Position numbers and translations under genes: made by a program
Assembly (NCBI RefSeq): GCF_017916325.1
Contig: NC_090169.1
Span: 686,001-750,000 of the forward strand
Length of the DNA: 64,000 nt
Direction of reading: 5' to 3'
Origin: Leishmania martiniquensis
Lineage: Eukaryota; Euglenozoa; Kinetoplastea; Trypanosomatida; Trypanosomatidae
Shown: positions 9,719 to 21,393 of the stretch, piece by piece
Position numbering within the stretch: position 1 is the first letter of the stretch
Layout of the letters: the number at the start of each line of letters is the position of its first letter
The notes under the pieces: generated by a model
Seen by the model: only the letters and a program-made list of their open reading frames with translations
Told to the model about the DNA's origin: nothing
Databases searched by the model: none

Positions 9719-10862
9719 TTGCTTTCGGTCTGATTGAGCTGTGGCGGAACGTGCTGCAACGCTGTGAGCCCATCCAATGGCCAGAGAGTGCCTCGAGCTA
9801 GCGTTGGTGAGCAGCAAATAAAAAGAGAAGGAGTGTTAGGGAGGGGCAGAGGGAGGGCGGCGTGGCGCGGTCCTTTGCTTGTCCGCAGCTGAGAGCATTG
9901 CTGTACACAGCCCACACCCTATACCGCAGAGGGATCCATTTACGGGCAGCAGGGGAAGGGCAGAAGAAGCCGGAAGAGCCAGCGTCTACGGCAAGTCCTT
10001 GGCATAGGAGGAGCACCATGTGCGCCGCTGGCAGACGCAAAGGATGCGGGCCATACATACAGGTACCGCTCTCGAGAAGGGCAGATGTAGTGCGCGTCTA
10101 TATCCGTAGAGACGCGACCAGAAACACACACGTATGCGCGCACAGTCACCTAGCCACGCGCACGAAAAAAGCTACAAAAAACAGATACGCCTCTCTACGA
10201 GGAGGGCATAAGGATGCCTATATATATGTGTGTGTATAAGAATGGGGCGTCCAATCGAAGACGATCGTGAGGGCAGCACAGAGGACGACGAACTAAATGA
10301 GAGACAAACAACAACACACGCGCACAACAAGCCGCAGGCCCTTGCCTGCAACGCAAAGAAAAGGCGCAGCACAGACCCCCCGCCTCAACAGTAAAAAAAA
10401 GGGTGAAGGAAACGTGAGCGCTAGACGCCGGCAAAGGAAAGAGAACTCATCCGTAGGAGGTGTGTGTCAGCATGCTCGAGAGCGGCAGGTCCATCGTCAC
10501 TCTTTTGTTTTGCACTTACAACACATAAACAGTCGCACTCTCCTCTGGCAAAGGAAAAAAGACGGGAACATGTGCGCTGCTAGACAGGCAATCACTAGGT
10601 GGTAAAGCGATGGTGCACCTATACACAGAGCGCTGTGGGTTGCTCGGTATCGCTGCTTCCGCTTCCTCATCCTCTTGTTGGAAGACAGCCCATGCGAGTG
10701 AAAAAGGATGCAGTTGCTCGGCTGGCTGCTCCCAGCCGCTGCCTATACTAAAAGTTCATGGCGGCATGGGCCAGCGTATACGGTGGAGAGGCCCACCCTC
10801 CAAAGCAGCTATACGACCTCGCAAAGAGCACCCCTTATCCCCGCGCTTCCTGAGACAGGGGA
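9719..10862. other. Intergenic region
   Basis: No gene seen. It lies between the phosphatase-fold gene and the 505-bp repeat. In the minus sense a pyrimidine-rich run at about 9819-9860 is a plausible trans-splicing tract for the gene at 9718. A short TA/TG tract lies at about 10217-10240. Confidence 0.55.
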
Positions 10863-11367
10863 ACGCGCGTTGGAGAAGAGAGGGCCCCTCCCGCCCCTTT
10901 CCTCCCTTCACGTGCCCATTCGCGGCCATAGAGGGGCCATCCAAGCACTACCGCAGCCGACCCCTCCACAGGCCCCAATCGCGTCCTGCAAGGCAGCCGT
11001 AGAGGCAGGCGGCTCAGCAGAGCGCAGATTCCGTCACCTCAGTACGGCCTCTGCCACGCACCGTACGCGCGACCTACGTACCCTGCCTTACAGGCACTCC
11101 CATTCTGCCGGTCGCTACCCCGTGCGCCCCCACCTCAGAGTGGATGAGGCTGCCTACGCCCGCAGGCGGCGTGAGGGCCTGGCCGGAGACGCGAGTGTCA
11201 CACGGACGCCATGCCAGGACCTGACCGCTGACATCCGTGCGATACATCGCCCTGACTTCTCCCCCAGCGTCCCAGGCAGCTGACTCGCCCACGCACACAC
11301 ACAGAGAAAAAGAGGCGGTACTGGGCCTCTGGGAAACTAAATTGCGGTGCTCTCCTTCACGGACGGG
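10863..11367 (-). repeat. 505-bp SIDER-like repeat, copy A
   Basis: This 505-bp block recurs without visible difference or indel at 22687-23191, a constant offset of 11,824. On the minus strand it contains GTCAGGGCGATGTATCGC (11239-11256), which also occurs in a separate repeat at 48500-48517. The size, the 3' UTR location (downstream of the TTC39-type gene) and the shared core fit the SIDER retroposon family of Leishmania, whose members are about 0.5 kb and influence mRNA stability and translation. No terminal poly(A) is seen at the low-coordinate end, so membership of that family is inferred rather than shown. Confidence 0.75.
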
Positions 11368-12340
11368 CTCGTACGGCGTGAAGCAGATTAAAACTTGCAA
11401 AAAAAAAGCAGAAAAAAAGAAGGAACGTTCCCCAACCAGAGAGTGTGTGTGTGTGTGGGGGGACGCAACGACGGAGGGGAACAGCCGCATCGAAAGGAGG
11501 AAACAAAAGCAAAGGAGCAGATCTGTCAATACACGCGTGAATGGCGTCGTGAGATACGTGAGAAGACTCCAGAGTGAGATCACGACCGAAAAAGAAGCAC
11601 AGCGAAGGCGACTGGGGTGGGCTGGGGGCGCACTTGCAGAGGTATAAACAAATAAGAAGAAACGTAAAGCTCCCTGATGTAAACGCAGATGTTCCTTTGG
11701 CTAAATGCGTCTTCTTCCCAAGTCGCGCGATCCGCTCTGAGGAATTCGCCGTGCTCATTGGCGACAGCGACTCAGCTCACAAGAGAGGCAGTTAATCAAG
11801 GTCGAGACGAAAAAGGCGCACGAGCAGGAGAATGTTGGTGAGAAATACAGCAAGGAGGTGAGGCAGAGCTGTTGAGGAATTGCAGAAGCGCAAAGAAACG
11901 ACGAAACATGTTTTCTGGACGCCCTTAGCAGAGAGGAGGATGAAAGAATGTTTGAAAGCCGTCCGCGTCGAGTAGCCCAAAACAAACAGCGAAGCGCCTA
12001 TGCGCCAACAGAAGGCGGCAAACCCAGTCGTAGACACACAGACACACATACACACACAAAATAGCATCAACAAAAATATGTCAAAGGTGAAGACACCTTC
12101 CCAATGGTTCTCTCTTGACTGGTCCTTGCTGGCCACATTGGAGCACTAATCGGCGCGAGCACTGTTGCTTGGAGCAAGATCTTCTAAAATTTTCTGCTCC
12201 CCAACCGCATCGTGGGTCCAGCTGAGCCTGCTACTGGCTTGCTGTTCAGCCCTTGATAAGCGCCCGAAGACGTGCGTCTCTGGCCGAGTCGGCTTCATCA
12301 TGATAATTCTCCCCCCTCCCCTTGATGGCCCCTCTAGAAG
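11368..12340. other. Intergenic region, 3' UTR of the TTC39-family gene
   Basis: No gene seen. Purine runs (AAAAAAAAGCAGAAAAAAAG near 11399) give pyrimidine tracts in the transcript, and a CA repeat lies at about 12032-12058. Confidence 0.5.
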
Positions 12341-14659
12341 CTACTTTTTCTTTAGCTTCTCCGCCCGAGCCTGCTTCTCTTCCTGCAGGTGATATGAGGC
12401 GAGGTGCGCCTTGAGGTCCATCTTGGCGTGCATAAAGTAGTGTGCGGAATCGTACAGCTTATGCAACTGCTTCATGATGAGCTCAGCCGCCTCAAGGCCT
12501 TCATCGCAATAGGCGATGTAGGCCTTGTCGTACAGCGCAAAGGCCTGTGCGTAGGAGAGGCTCCACTGACGGTCTTTGTACTGCGGAGTGTCTCGAATGG
12601 CCTTGATGACCTTCAAAGCGGCCTGCCGATCCTCCTTCGACTCGCTGTTCGCCAGCAGCATCGACTTGTACACGCAGAGGCATAATACCCGGAAGTTTGG
12701 GGGCAGCAAGGAGCTGGATCTCTGCGTGGCATGCGACGCGGCGAGCGTGGTGGCCGGTAGCTGCAACGTTGCACTGCCCCAGGTGCTCTCCCGCATGCAG
12801 TGCACATAGTCCGCGAGCGGGGTGTTGCTTTGCACCGGCTCCCGTAACAGAAACCTATCGATCAAGGCGACCAGCTGGTCCTTGGGCTTTGCCGGGAACT
12901 GATGTGCCATGCCGACAAGCAGACACTTCTCATACGCTGGCAGCGGCACAATGTTACGAATCACAAGTCCTTCCGGAAGAGGCTCAAGTGGTTCACCCAG
13001 CTTCTTCTGTGCCATCATGGCGGATGCAGAAATTCCATGGCACACCATAATTTCCTCCATGCGCTTCAGCACAAATTGATCGTTGTGGTTTGGCTTTCCG
13101 CCAAGAGTGACGGGCTGGCGCTGCGCTGCTTCCCAGTAGAGCTTGGTGATGGCTGCAGCGACAGCTTCTCGAGTTGACACGTCGCAAAATGTCAGCTTCC
13201 GCTCCTCTACCTTGCTCGACCCCACGATGTGCTGTAGATCCTCCGGCAGAAAGTCCTCCTCGCCCTCGGGGTTCTCGATACCCTCAGCCCACTCGATCTC
13301 GAGCATCTCAAGGCAGCAGGCCTGCGTGTACTGGTACACGGCATTCGCCCACTTGGATGTCTTCGAAAGGATCTCGAGGCACCGGCTCGCGCGCTTCCAC
13401 TGGCGCATGATAGCGTAGTTGAACCACTGATCATACACGACGAAGTCGCGAAGCTGCGGCATGGCCTTCAGCAGTTGCGGGCTACCTGCAACATCGAGGC
13501 AGTGGCTCAGCTTGGCGATGCTCCTCTCCACCGAGCGCGTCAGTCGCTCGATACGGCCATCGAGCCACAGGTGCAGAATCGACTCGCGCGTCTTCACCTT
13601 GTGTAGCGCCTCCTGGCGCACTTCCTCCACGATGGGCAAGTAAGAATCCACCAAGAAGGCCGACGCCGATGGCAGCATGCTGTAGAAGGAAAGCAGCAGG
13701 GCACTGGCGAAGGGCGACAGTAGCGTGTTGCTTTTGAAACACTGACGCACGAGCTTTAGGCCCTTCTGTCGGTTGCTGTCGGCACCAATGAAGCGGAGCA
13801 GCGCTCGGACGTTATCTGGGAGGACGGAAAGTGCGAGGTTAATGGAGCCCAGGCCGAACTCGACGCAGTGCACCGAGTTCCGGTCAAGGCCGAGCGTCTC
13901 CAGCGCAACGCTTTCTTCAAAGGAAAAGCTGGTATCCTTGCGCCCGCTTCCAGACGTCGTGGTCGCCTCGGCGCGTCCATACTTGTCCTTGTAGCGGTTC
14001 TGGAGCTCCAAGTAGAGGGACTTGTAGCTGCTGCTTGCGCGTTTCAGAGCGAGACCAGCCTTTAAAAGCGATGAGACGGACTGCTGGAGCACGAGGACGA
14101 AGCAGCGCAGGGCCTGGCTCTCTGCGTGCGTCGTCTTCGCGCGGAACTCTGCGGCACTGAGCCAATTGAATTTCGAATGATCTCGATGAAGCATCTTTCC
14201 GAAACGGCGGGATACAGACTGGTTCTCGCTGGCCATCACCTGAGTGGCAAGTGCACTCGACTTGGTAAGCAGTTCCAAGGCTATGTCCGCCTGCGCCTGC
14301 TCCATCGAGAGCCCGCAGCGCACAAATGCAATCAGTCCCGCTCCGCATGCGGCCAGAGGGTCGTCGTTCATGCGCTTTCGTAGAGCCTCCTCGCAGTCGG
14401 CGATTCTGTTCGTAAAAAAGGCATCCACTGCTTCCTCGAGATACGAGTCCATCTCCCTGATGGTCTCCGGTGTGAGGCTGCGCAGTCGCTGGAGGTCCGT
14501 AGTGCTCAGCCTCATTACCCTCACTTCTGCCTCCTCGTCCTGCTGCTCCAGCTTCTCGACATCGGGCGCCTCCTCGAACGTCTCTACGCTCCTAGGATTT
14601 GCAAAGCGTTCCTCGAGTGAGGAGCTCGGTGAGCAATTCTTCCATATTTTCTGCAACAT
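12341..14659 (-). CDS. TTC39/Iml2-family TPR protein
   Basis: The 772-residue protein starts at the ATG at 14657-14659. The family signature is in the middle: QLRDFVVYDQWFNYAIMRQ, then WKRASRCLEILSKTSKWANA and VYQYTQACCLEML. This matches the TTC39/Iml2 pattern, in which a helical pair is followed by a segment like LLSKESRWSKATY and a Cys-rich helix. A later LPAYEKCLLVG segment also fits. TTC39 and yeast Iml2 are mostly helical TPR-like proteins linked to lipid homeostasis and inclusion-body clearance; the role in trypanosomatids is unknown. The N-terminal 60 residues are acidic and variable, and the C-terminus is a Lys-rich tail (EKQARAEKLKKK). It lies between the two 505-bp repeats, with copy A in its probable 3' UTR. 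A typical pyrimidine tract with an AG about 48 nt upstream supports the start. Confidence 0.8.
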   Translation of the reverse strand: MLQKIWKNCSPSSSLEERFANPRSVETFEEAPDVEKLEQQDEEAEVRVMRLSTTDLQRLRSLTPETIREMDSYLEEAVDAFFTNRIADCEEALRKRMNDDPLAACGAGLIAFVRCGLSMEQAQADIALELLTKSSALATQVMASENQSVSRRFGKMLHRDHSKFNWLSAAEFRAKTTHAESQALRCFVLVLQQSVSSLLKAGLALKRASSSYKSLYLELQNRYKDKYGRAEATTTSGSGRKDTSFSFEESVALETLGLDRNSVHCVEFGLGSINLALSVLPDNVRALLRFIGADSNRQKGLKLVRQCFKSNTLLSPFASALLLSFYSMLPSASAFLVDSYLPIVEEVRQEALHKVKTRESILHLWLDGRIERLTRSVERSIAKLSHCLDVAGSPQLLKAMPQLRDFVVYDQWFNYAIMRQWKRASRCLEILSKTSKWANAVYQYTQACCLEMLEIEWAEGIENPEGEEDFLPEDLQHIVGSSKVEERKLTFCDVSTREAVAAAITKLYWEAAQRQPVTLGGKPNHNDQFVLKRMEEIMVCHGISASAMMAQKKLGEPLEPLPEGLVIRNIVPLPAYEKCLLVGMAHQFPAKPKDQLVALIDRFLLREPVQSNTPLADYVHCMRESTWGSATLQLPATTLAASHATQRSSSLLPPNFRVLCLCVYKSMLLANSESKEDRQAALKVIKAIRDTPQYKDRQWSLSYAQAFALYDKAYIAYCDEGLEAAELIMKQLHKLYDSAHYFMHAKMDLKAHLASYHLQEEKQARAEKLKKK

Positions 14660-16926
14660 GAGGAGGCTGACGATCAATGCTCAGGTCGCTCCAACTGCTC
14701 TGTTGGCTGCGGTGCGAAGAAGGCGGACAGGGCAAGGGAAAGAATAGCAGGAGAGGCAGAGAATGCTGCACCAACTGAAAAGGCAGAGGTTTGCCACCAG
14801 AGGCGACAGAGTAGCCGAAGGAAGGGAAGGCTAAAACGGGAAAAAAACTAGTGCGCAACTTTTAGACGATGTGCAAGAAGCGAAGAAAGCGATGCCACCT
14901 TCACAGAAAAAAGGGAGAGCAAAAGGGAGAGGAAACGCGGGGGGGGGCTGGTCGCGGGTGCGCAAGGGTCTCTCAAGAGCCGAGCGGCCGGTGAGTACAG
15001 CAACCAAAATAATAGCGAGAGCAAGAGGAGCAATAGGTGAGTGTGTATATGTGCGCAGGTGAGGCTAAGAGACGTGCGATGTCAGGCCACTTGGATGGCG
15101 CAGAAGCACGAACAAACGGAACACGCATGCGCCTGGACAGTCCAAGCGCGGTGCGAAGAAGGGGATGCGAGCGGGGCGGTGGATGAAGCGGTCGGCGAAG
15201 GCGGGGGTGGGTGGGTGGGGAAAGAGCCGCAGTGGTGGGCGCCTGCGCTACGAGGATGTGGCGTCTGCTTGCTTCCTCTTTGCTGTCACAACAGGGAAAA
15301 CACGGAGGTGTGGCAAAGCGCGAAGCGCGCAATGATGTGCCCTCGAAATCGAATTTGAGTGGAGGTGTGCCCGTCCCCTGCACGGTGACGCACAGAGAAC
15401 GAGCCATCATGCGAAAGAGAGAAATAGAGAGAGGGGGACGACATCAAGATGAGCCCCAAGGCACTTCACCATACAGGAGCAGAACACGCTTCGGGTACAT
15501 GGACCCTTTCTCAAAGACCCAGAAGTGGAGCTTCTTCTCCAGGGAAAGCCCATGAAGGACGCGCATGCTGTATGCGACTGTAACAAAGGTGCGTAGGTGT
15601 GCATGTTTGCTATTTGTTTGTGTTTTGGGACTGATTATAAATGGCGCGAAGGCCCCAAATCAGGACCGATGAAGGGAGGAGGGGAATGCCACCCTCCTCT
15701 CAACGCAGCGCGCGCCAAAGTTACTTCAGCGGAAACTGCGCGACCGCGTCCGCCCTTCACCACATACGCATAGAGGTATATACACAGAAAACCGCACAAC
15801 ATCACTCTCCCAGCTCAGCCGATCACTGCCACGCACCCTCACTCATCGAGTGCGAAATGTTCAAAATACAGAAGCAGATTTCATTTCCACACCAGCGGCA
15901 CCATAGAGAGTGAAGAAGGAGAGCCTCTCCGAGGCCGGCAAACAGTCACAAGAACAGATACGGGCAAGAGCTGAATCCAACCAAAAAAGAAACAAATCGC
16001 GTCGGAGTGGGGGTAAGGTGGAGGTTGGGGGGAACACAAGCGAAGGCCTCACCACAACACACGCCGATAGCGTTCGTTGGTGCTAATGAGCAAAGGGGGG
16101 GGGGTCAAACAACAAAAAGGTAACAAGAAGGCCACACACACAAAAAAAAACAGACACACATGCGCAGAGGAGAGGAAACAGATGCGCATCCGTGAGGGGG
16201 CGCGCCAGCTTGGCGAAGCACAACAGCATATCGCCACTATACCCAGCCACGTGCATGGTTACCAACGCCAATCTGGTCCACATGTCCCACGATCAACGTA
16301 GAAGAGGGAAAGAGAAACACGCAACTCACCTACAGACATCAACCAGAGACTAGCAGAAAACATACCAACCCCCGAACACCGCTGAGGGGGGAGAGAGAGA
16401 GTGGAGGTGGAAGGTGGATGATGGATGGCTAAAGGGGAAGATGGGAGGGGAGTATTGGAGCGGAGAAGGAGAGGCGAAGAGGAAAGAAAACAACAACAGG
16501 GGCGAGGGCGATGCGCGGCGTACAGCTATTCCTTTTTTTCGCCTCAAAATGGAGAGGTGACGCATGAAGACAATGGGAATGAATGGGGCTTCATCTACGC
16601 ACGATCTGTGTGCATACGTGTGGCCGGGTAGTAGAGAAAAGGGGGAAGACGGGGTCACACACATGAGAAGTACTCTGCGCTCGCGACGGAGGGACAGAGG
16701 AGCGAGTGCACCGCAGAGAAATGCTTGGAAGAAGGGTGAGGAGTCAGGGTAGGCGACGTGCTTGGAAGACACACACACACACACAAGCAGGCAAACAAAC
16801 TGAGAGGGAGAGAGAGTTGGAGCCCTCCGAACTTTAAAATGGTTTTGACGAACAGATGCTGCGGAAGGCTTGAGGTGTAAAAACGTGAGGCCATCACAGG
16901 AGGCTGTGCTCGGCTCTATCCGTCCT
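14660..16926. other. Long intergenic region with purine runs
   Basis: About 2.3 kb without a credible gene. It holds the upstream splicing tract of the TTC39-type gene (14707-14760), several long purine runs in the plus sense (16380-16500, 16630-16740), a G run near 16096-16106 and a CA tract at 16770-16786. It should contain the 3' UTR of the acidic-repeat protein gene. Confidence 0.5.
14707..14760 (-). promoter_or_regulatory. Candidate polypyrimidine tract and trans-splice acceptor for the TTC39-type gene
   Basis: In the minus sense a CT-rich run (14714-14760) is followed by the first AG at 14707-14708, about 48 nt before the ATG at 14659. This is the usual arrangement for spliced-leader addition in trypanosomatids. 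Confidence 0.45.
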
Positions 16927-18621
16927 CTAATGCCTTTTCAGTGCCGAGAGCTCTGATTCGAGGCCTTTGACGGTGCTCTGCAGGTGCTCAATCACGCTGC
17001 GTTGCTCTAGGACAAGCTGTCGGAGGTGCGACTGATCTTGGCGACCTTCCTGGACCAGCTTGAATAACTCCCGCATATGCCTTGACATGGCTGCCGGGTC
17101 TGTCATATCGTCGATCCCGTCGTCCTCCGTGACGTTGAAGATGCTCTCGTTTTGGCCATCGCACGAGTCGTCGCTGGTGGACGGCTTCTCTTGCGACTCA
17201 TCTTCCTCCTCATCCTCGTTCTCCACTCCGACTTCGTCCTCTGCGCCCTCTTCGTCCACGTCCCGATCGCTGAGGTCGACGTGCTTCGAGCGGAGAAAGT
17301 CCTTCTTCGGGTACTCGGACGAGGCCCCTGCACGGCCCTCGCACGCTTCGGTTGTGGGCGCATCAGCAAATGGGCCTCGAAACGACATCGGGGCCATCAC
17401 ACTGGGACCACAATCCTTGGAGGCGTTTGTGGAGTCAAGCAAGAAGGGGGCACGGGCTTCTGCAAAACTCTGCGAGGAGCTTCCTGGGCAGGCCGCTGAT
17501 TCCACCAGCTTTGACCGCCCTTCTGTCATGGTCGGCTCCACAGCGGTACTCGCGGACTGGGTCGAGTTGGTCTGCGCCATTGCCTGCACCATGGTACTGA
17601 GGCCCGCCAGCACCTCCGGTCGCAGCGGCGTCTCGCCGCTCTCCAGCTGGTGGCGCAGCTGCCGCAAGTTCTCTTTGGACAGAGCATGCAGAGTCCCGTC
17701 TTTCCTCCCGCCGGAGTTGAAGTACATTGTGTCGAAGCCACGAGTGGACGTCGTGCTCCACATGTCGTCCATCGTATCGCCGACGGAGGCCGGTTTGGCA
17801 GAGCGGTTTCGGGTCAGCGACATCACCTCTGAGGTAGACATGGCATCCAACTCGCTGGACTCGGCCATGAGGCTGGCTGCCGCCGTATCTGGGAGCGCCG
17901 GTGCCACGGATACGTTACCATCGGGCGGCAAGCAGCGCACCTCAGAGACGACAATGTTTTCCACTCGGAGCGGGGCAGGGCCACGAGACAGCTGCAGCAT
18001 GTGCTGGCTGAGGTTAGCGGAGTTCAGGGGATCTGTGTGGTGCCGCGTGGGGCTGCCCACCTGCGGGTCAACACTGGCGCCCTCGATGTTCCACGTGTTG
18101 CCTTCCATGGACATCTCGCCACCGCGCAGGCTTGCGTTGCTGTACTGCGTCGCAGAGTCAGCGACATCGCTGCCAAGGTCCCCGGCGTCTAGTGTGCGAC
18201 AAGCCCTAGTCATTACCGAGACGTCTCCGGGCTCGTCCACGTTCTTTTCCATTTTCAGCTTTGGCAAGTTGGAGCCGTACGCGACGTACGCATCGTCGGG
18301 AATGACGTCCAGGCGGAGCGGCACCTTTCCAGTCTCTACGCGGCGTGTGAAGCCGTGCAGGTTGTGGTTATTCAACGCTAGCTGCTGCGGTGGTTCGTGG
18401 TGCACTCGAGTAGTGCTGCCCTCATACGACACCGTCACCAGATCCCCCGATACGCGACTCTTCGAGTCTGACTGCGGTGACTTGGCGCCTGGATGGGCTA
18501 CCGGGCTGCCTATACCAACTGTCGCGTTGCTGATCTCATCGTACTCATCGAAAACAGACTCACCTTGGCGAGTGGCATGTCCGTCGCGCGAAGCCGTCAC
18601 CGATGAGCTTTCCGTGTCCAT
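16927..18621 (-). CDS. Hypothetical acidic protein with three internal repeats and a C-terminal coiled coil
   Basis: The 564-residue protein starts at the ATG at 18619-18621; upstream the frame is open but reaches only a GTG. Three copies of a roughly 27-residue unit can be aligned: HNLHGFTRRVETGKVPLRLD, then ANLSQHMLQLSRGPAPLRVE, then ENLRQLRHQLESGETPLRPE, each built on an NL pair, a Gly and a PLR core. Between them are Ser/Thr-rich linkers. Near residues 460-510 is a strongly acidic tract, followed by a final 60-residue helix (MRELFKLVQEGRQDQSHLRQ onwards) with heptad-like spacing that probably forms a coiled coil. No known domain was recognised. A scaffold or cytoskeletal role would fit but is not shown. 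It lies inside the segment bracketed by the 505-bp repeats. Confidence 0.75.
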   Translation of the reverse strand: MDTESSSVTASRDGHATRQGESVFDEYDEISNATVGIGSPVAHPGAKSPQSDSKSRVSGDLVTVSYEGSTTRVHHEPPQQLALNNHNLHGFTRRVETGKVPLRLDVIPDDAYVAYGSNLPKLKMEKNVDEPGDVSVMTRACRTLDAGDLGSDVADSATQYSNASLRGGEMSMEGNTWNIEGASVDPQVGSPTRHHTDPLNSANLSQHMLQLSRGPAPLRVENIVVSEVRCLPPDGNVSVAPALPDTAAASLMAESSELDAMSTSEVMSLTRNRSAKPASVGDTMDDMWSTTSTRGFDTMYFNSGGRKDGTLHALSKENLRQLRHQLESGETPLRPEVLAGLSTMVQAMAQTNSTQSASTAVEPTMTEGRSKLVESAACPGSSSQSFAEARAPFLLDSTNASKDCGPSVMAPMSFRGPFADAPTTEACEGRAGASSEYPKKDFLRSKHVDLSDRDVDEEGAEDEVGVENEDEEEDESQEKPSTSDDSCDGQNESIFNVTEDDGIDDMTDPAAMSRHMRELFKLVQEGRQDQSHLRQLVLEQRSVIEHLQSTVKGLESELSALKRH

Positions 18622-21393
18622 TCCACCAGAAGGAGCGCAGAGCTTTGGCAGTGGTCGGCGTGTGCGTGCCGTGGGCAGGGACAAAGATGATGGAGGCAAG
18701 GCCTCGAGACTGAGCAGCACGTTTCGAAGATGAAAGGCCTTCACAGATACGACAAAGCAGGAGCGGATCGGGGTGTGGAGACACCGCTTCACTCCGCGCG
18801 GACTATCGCTGAAGGGATCTTGTGCGGGGCGGGGAGGGGGAAAATAACAAAAGGATGTCGGCTAGGGAGGCTACTGCGCTGCAAGCGCAGAGACAGATGA
18901 ATGAGGGAGCCTGCCCTTCTCGGTGTGTCACTCTTGTATGAAACGAGACAAGAGGATCAGAATGCCTGCACGAAGGGTTCGATTCTCGGCGTGGTTCCGC
19001 CGTTATGTTGTTCCAGTGTGGAGTGTCTTCTGTCGGCAGCGAGGCAAATCTAACGACTATGCGCCTCGCTACGTGACTTTTCAAGTAATATATGCCGTCC
19101 AGAAACGTCGCGGAGGCACTTGTGCCGAGAGGGAGCAGATCGGAACGAACACACACGAACGAGAAAAGCAATGCGGTGCCTTAGAAGAGGAGGAGGGGGT
19201 CACAAGACCTTTCTGTGTGCGCGTGTGTATGTGTGTGTGTGCGCAGAGGAGACGACCGCGAGAGTCTAAAGCGTCAGAGGAAACTATAAGAGGGAGGGAG
19301 AGAAAAGGCGAAGCGAAGTGAAAAAAAAAAGGAGCCCGCGCGCCACAAAGAGATGAAGGCGGGGGGTGGGTGAGTGCTGTCTGCCAGCGCGAGACAGGAG
19401 GGGGCAAAGGAGAACCGTAGTTCAAAGGGATCGTGGGAGAGGGCGGAGGCGAAGTGAAAGAGCCGGAAAGACAGGGGAGAGGACGGGGTGCTAGGAAATG
19501 CTATTTTGGGGGAGGCTGCGTCAGTCTATGCGGAGGGCACGTTGAATTTGCGGTGAGAGGGGGATGGGGAGGGGGGTGAGTGAGAAGAGACACGATCCGC
19601 TCTAAGACACGGGCGGGCAAAGAAGGGTGTGTCAGAGAAAGGAAAAGTTGGATCGAGCGAGAGTAAAGAAATGCCCAGATAAGGGTGCCTGGCTGCGGTG
19701 CGCGATATTAGCACCTCAATACGCTCTGTACTACGCGTTTGATTTGGCTCCATGCAGGACGCCGCTTTGCCCTCGCCTTTCTTCAGGTTCGTATCGCGAG
19801 ATTCTTCTCTTAAGTGAAGCGATGAAGCGACGTCACCACACGAGGCCGGGCTCGCGTAACCTCACAACGAAGCTGAGCCGAAAAAAGCCCGCGCGACGCT
19901 GTTTCGTGGCCCCTATCGCCTGTGCTCCAACGAGGGGGAGGGCGGCTCTGAGGCTACTGCATGTCTCACGGAGAACCGACGAGACGCCTCTTCGTGCGGA
20001 GTTTAGCGATTTCCTTTCGTCGTCGCACCGCTCAAAGGCGGCAGTGTCGGAGAGGACGTCCACAAAAATACGAAGATGAAAAAAGAAGACCCGAATAGCA
20101 CTGAAGACACACGTGTCTTTGGATTTGAGGTGGGCCACGTCCTTCCCTCTCTCTCACACACACACATAGGAATGAGGGGGGGGTACTGACCAGCAGGACG
20201 GAACACCGCCCTCACTTGCCCCTCACGGCGCCTCTATGGGTTATTGGCAAGTACATGGTCTGTTGAGAAACATCGGCAGTGATCGACAGCGAAAGGGCCG
20301 AACGCACAGCACGACGGGAAATGTTAGGATAAGAGGAAGTAAATCACCATGAAAAGGCAACGTCGTCCTTTTATGTGTATGAAAGGGGTGTGGCCGGGTG
20401 GTGATGGTGTGTGGAGTGTGCGAACTCCGCAGCAGCGCAGATGTGACCGGAAAGATACTCGCCCGGGAAAAGGGCGGAGATACGGTAAGCGTTTTCCTCT
20501 TTTTTTCGTGAGACAAATGTGAAAAAAGGAGACGCTGTCGCCTCCATTCCTATGGCTGCGGTAGTCCAGTATCCGTCATCAGGCTTCAAACACATAGACG
20601 CCCCTTTTACGCCCACGACGCTCCTTGAATGGTGACAGTCGGTGGGAAAAGAGGAAGGGGCCCACCGTGCACGCACGGCTGCAAAGACGCGCTCCACACT
20701 TCCCCCCCTCCCCCCTCACTCTTCCTTTACTTCCCACGCTTCTGCGGCAGGAAAGCATATATGGAGCTTGAAGGATCTGCGCCCACAAAAAAAAGCATTC
20801 TCTCCATACAAGTAAAAGATATCAAAGGCGGAACGGCACGCGTAGAGGGGTGGGGGTGGGGGTGAACACAGCGCGTGTGATCCCAACCTGCCTTTATAAC
20901 AAATAAAAAAAAACTGGGGAAGAGAGGGGGTAAACTGCGAAACAATAGTCCAGCGCCAAGGTGAAACAGAACATAAGACAACTATACCGCTGTGGTGTAA
21001 GTACATCATGAAGAGAGTTTCCCGCCTTCGTAAGACGCGGAAGACAGAGAGAAGAGCAGAGAAAGAAGAAGGGAGCTGAGAGAGGCGCGAAGGACCAGAG
21101 AACAGAAGAGCGTACTGTCTCACCACATCGCAGGCTGCTGCGAAGCGGAAGAGGAAAGAAAAGCTCGCTAAGCGATCTTGGAAGAGCGGCCAGGCGAGAA
21201 ACACCAGCTGCAATCCGTACCCCTATTTTCGCCTCCTCGAAACGCGGCGCGACCGTGAAGAACGTCAGCTGCTTGGGTATTCATCGAGTTGACGCCACAC
21301 TCCGCTCTCTAGCCCCCCTGCTGGCGCGCTCCTTCTTATCTGCCTTTGATCAAACGAATGCATTTCTTCTCTTTTTTTCGAGAGAGGGGTCTT
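18622..21393. other. Long intergenic region (2.8 kb)
   Basis: No credible gene on either strand. The p25-alpha 3' UTR should occupy the right part and the acidic-repeat gene's 5' UTR the left part. A TG-rich tract lies at 19218-19242 and A/G runs at about 19310-19420, 20840-20870 and 20905-20915. The length exceeds ordinary UTRs but nothing recognisable is inside. Confidence 0.5.

Noticed and set aside
10708..11283. 191-codon plus frame across the 505-bp repeat, part of which recurs at copy B
   Set aside because: The similarity reflects the DNA repeat; the frame is antisense to transcription and has no protein features.
17060..18733. 557-codon plus-strand frame opposite the acidic-repeat gene
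   Set aside because: Antisense shadow of a GC-rich coding region; the minus frame has the repeats, acidic tract and coiled coil.
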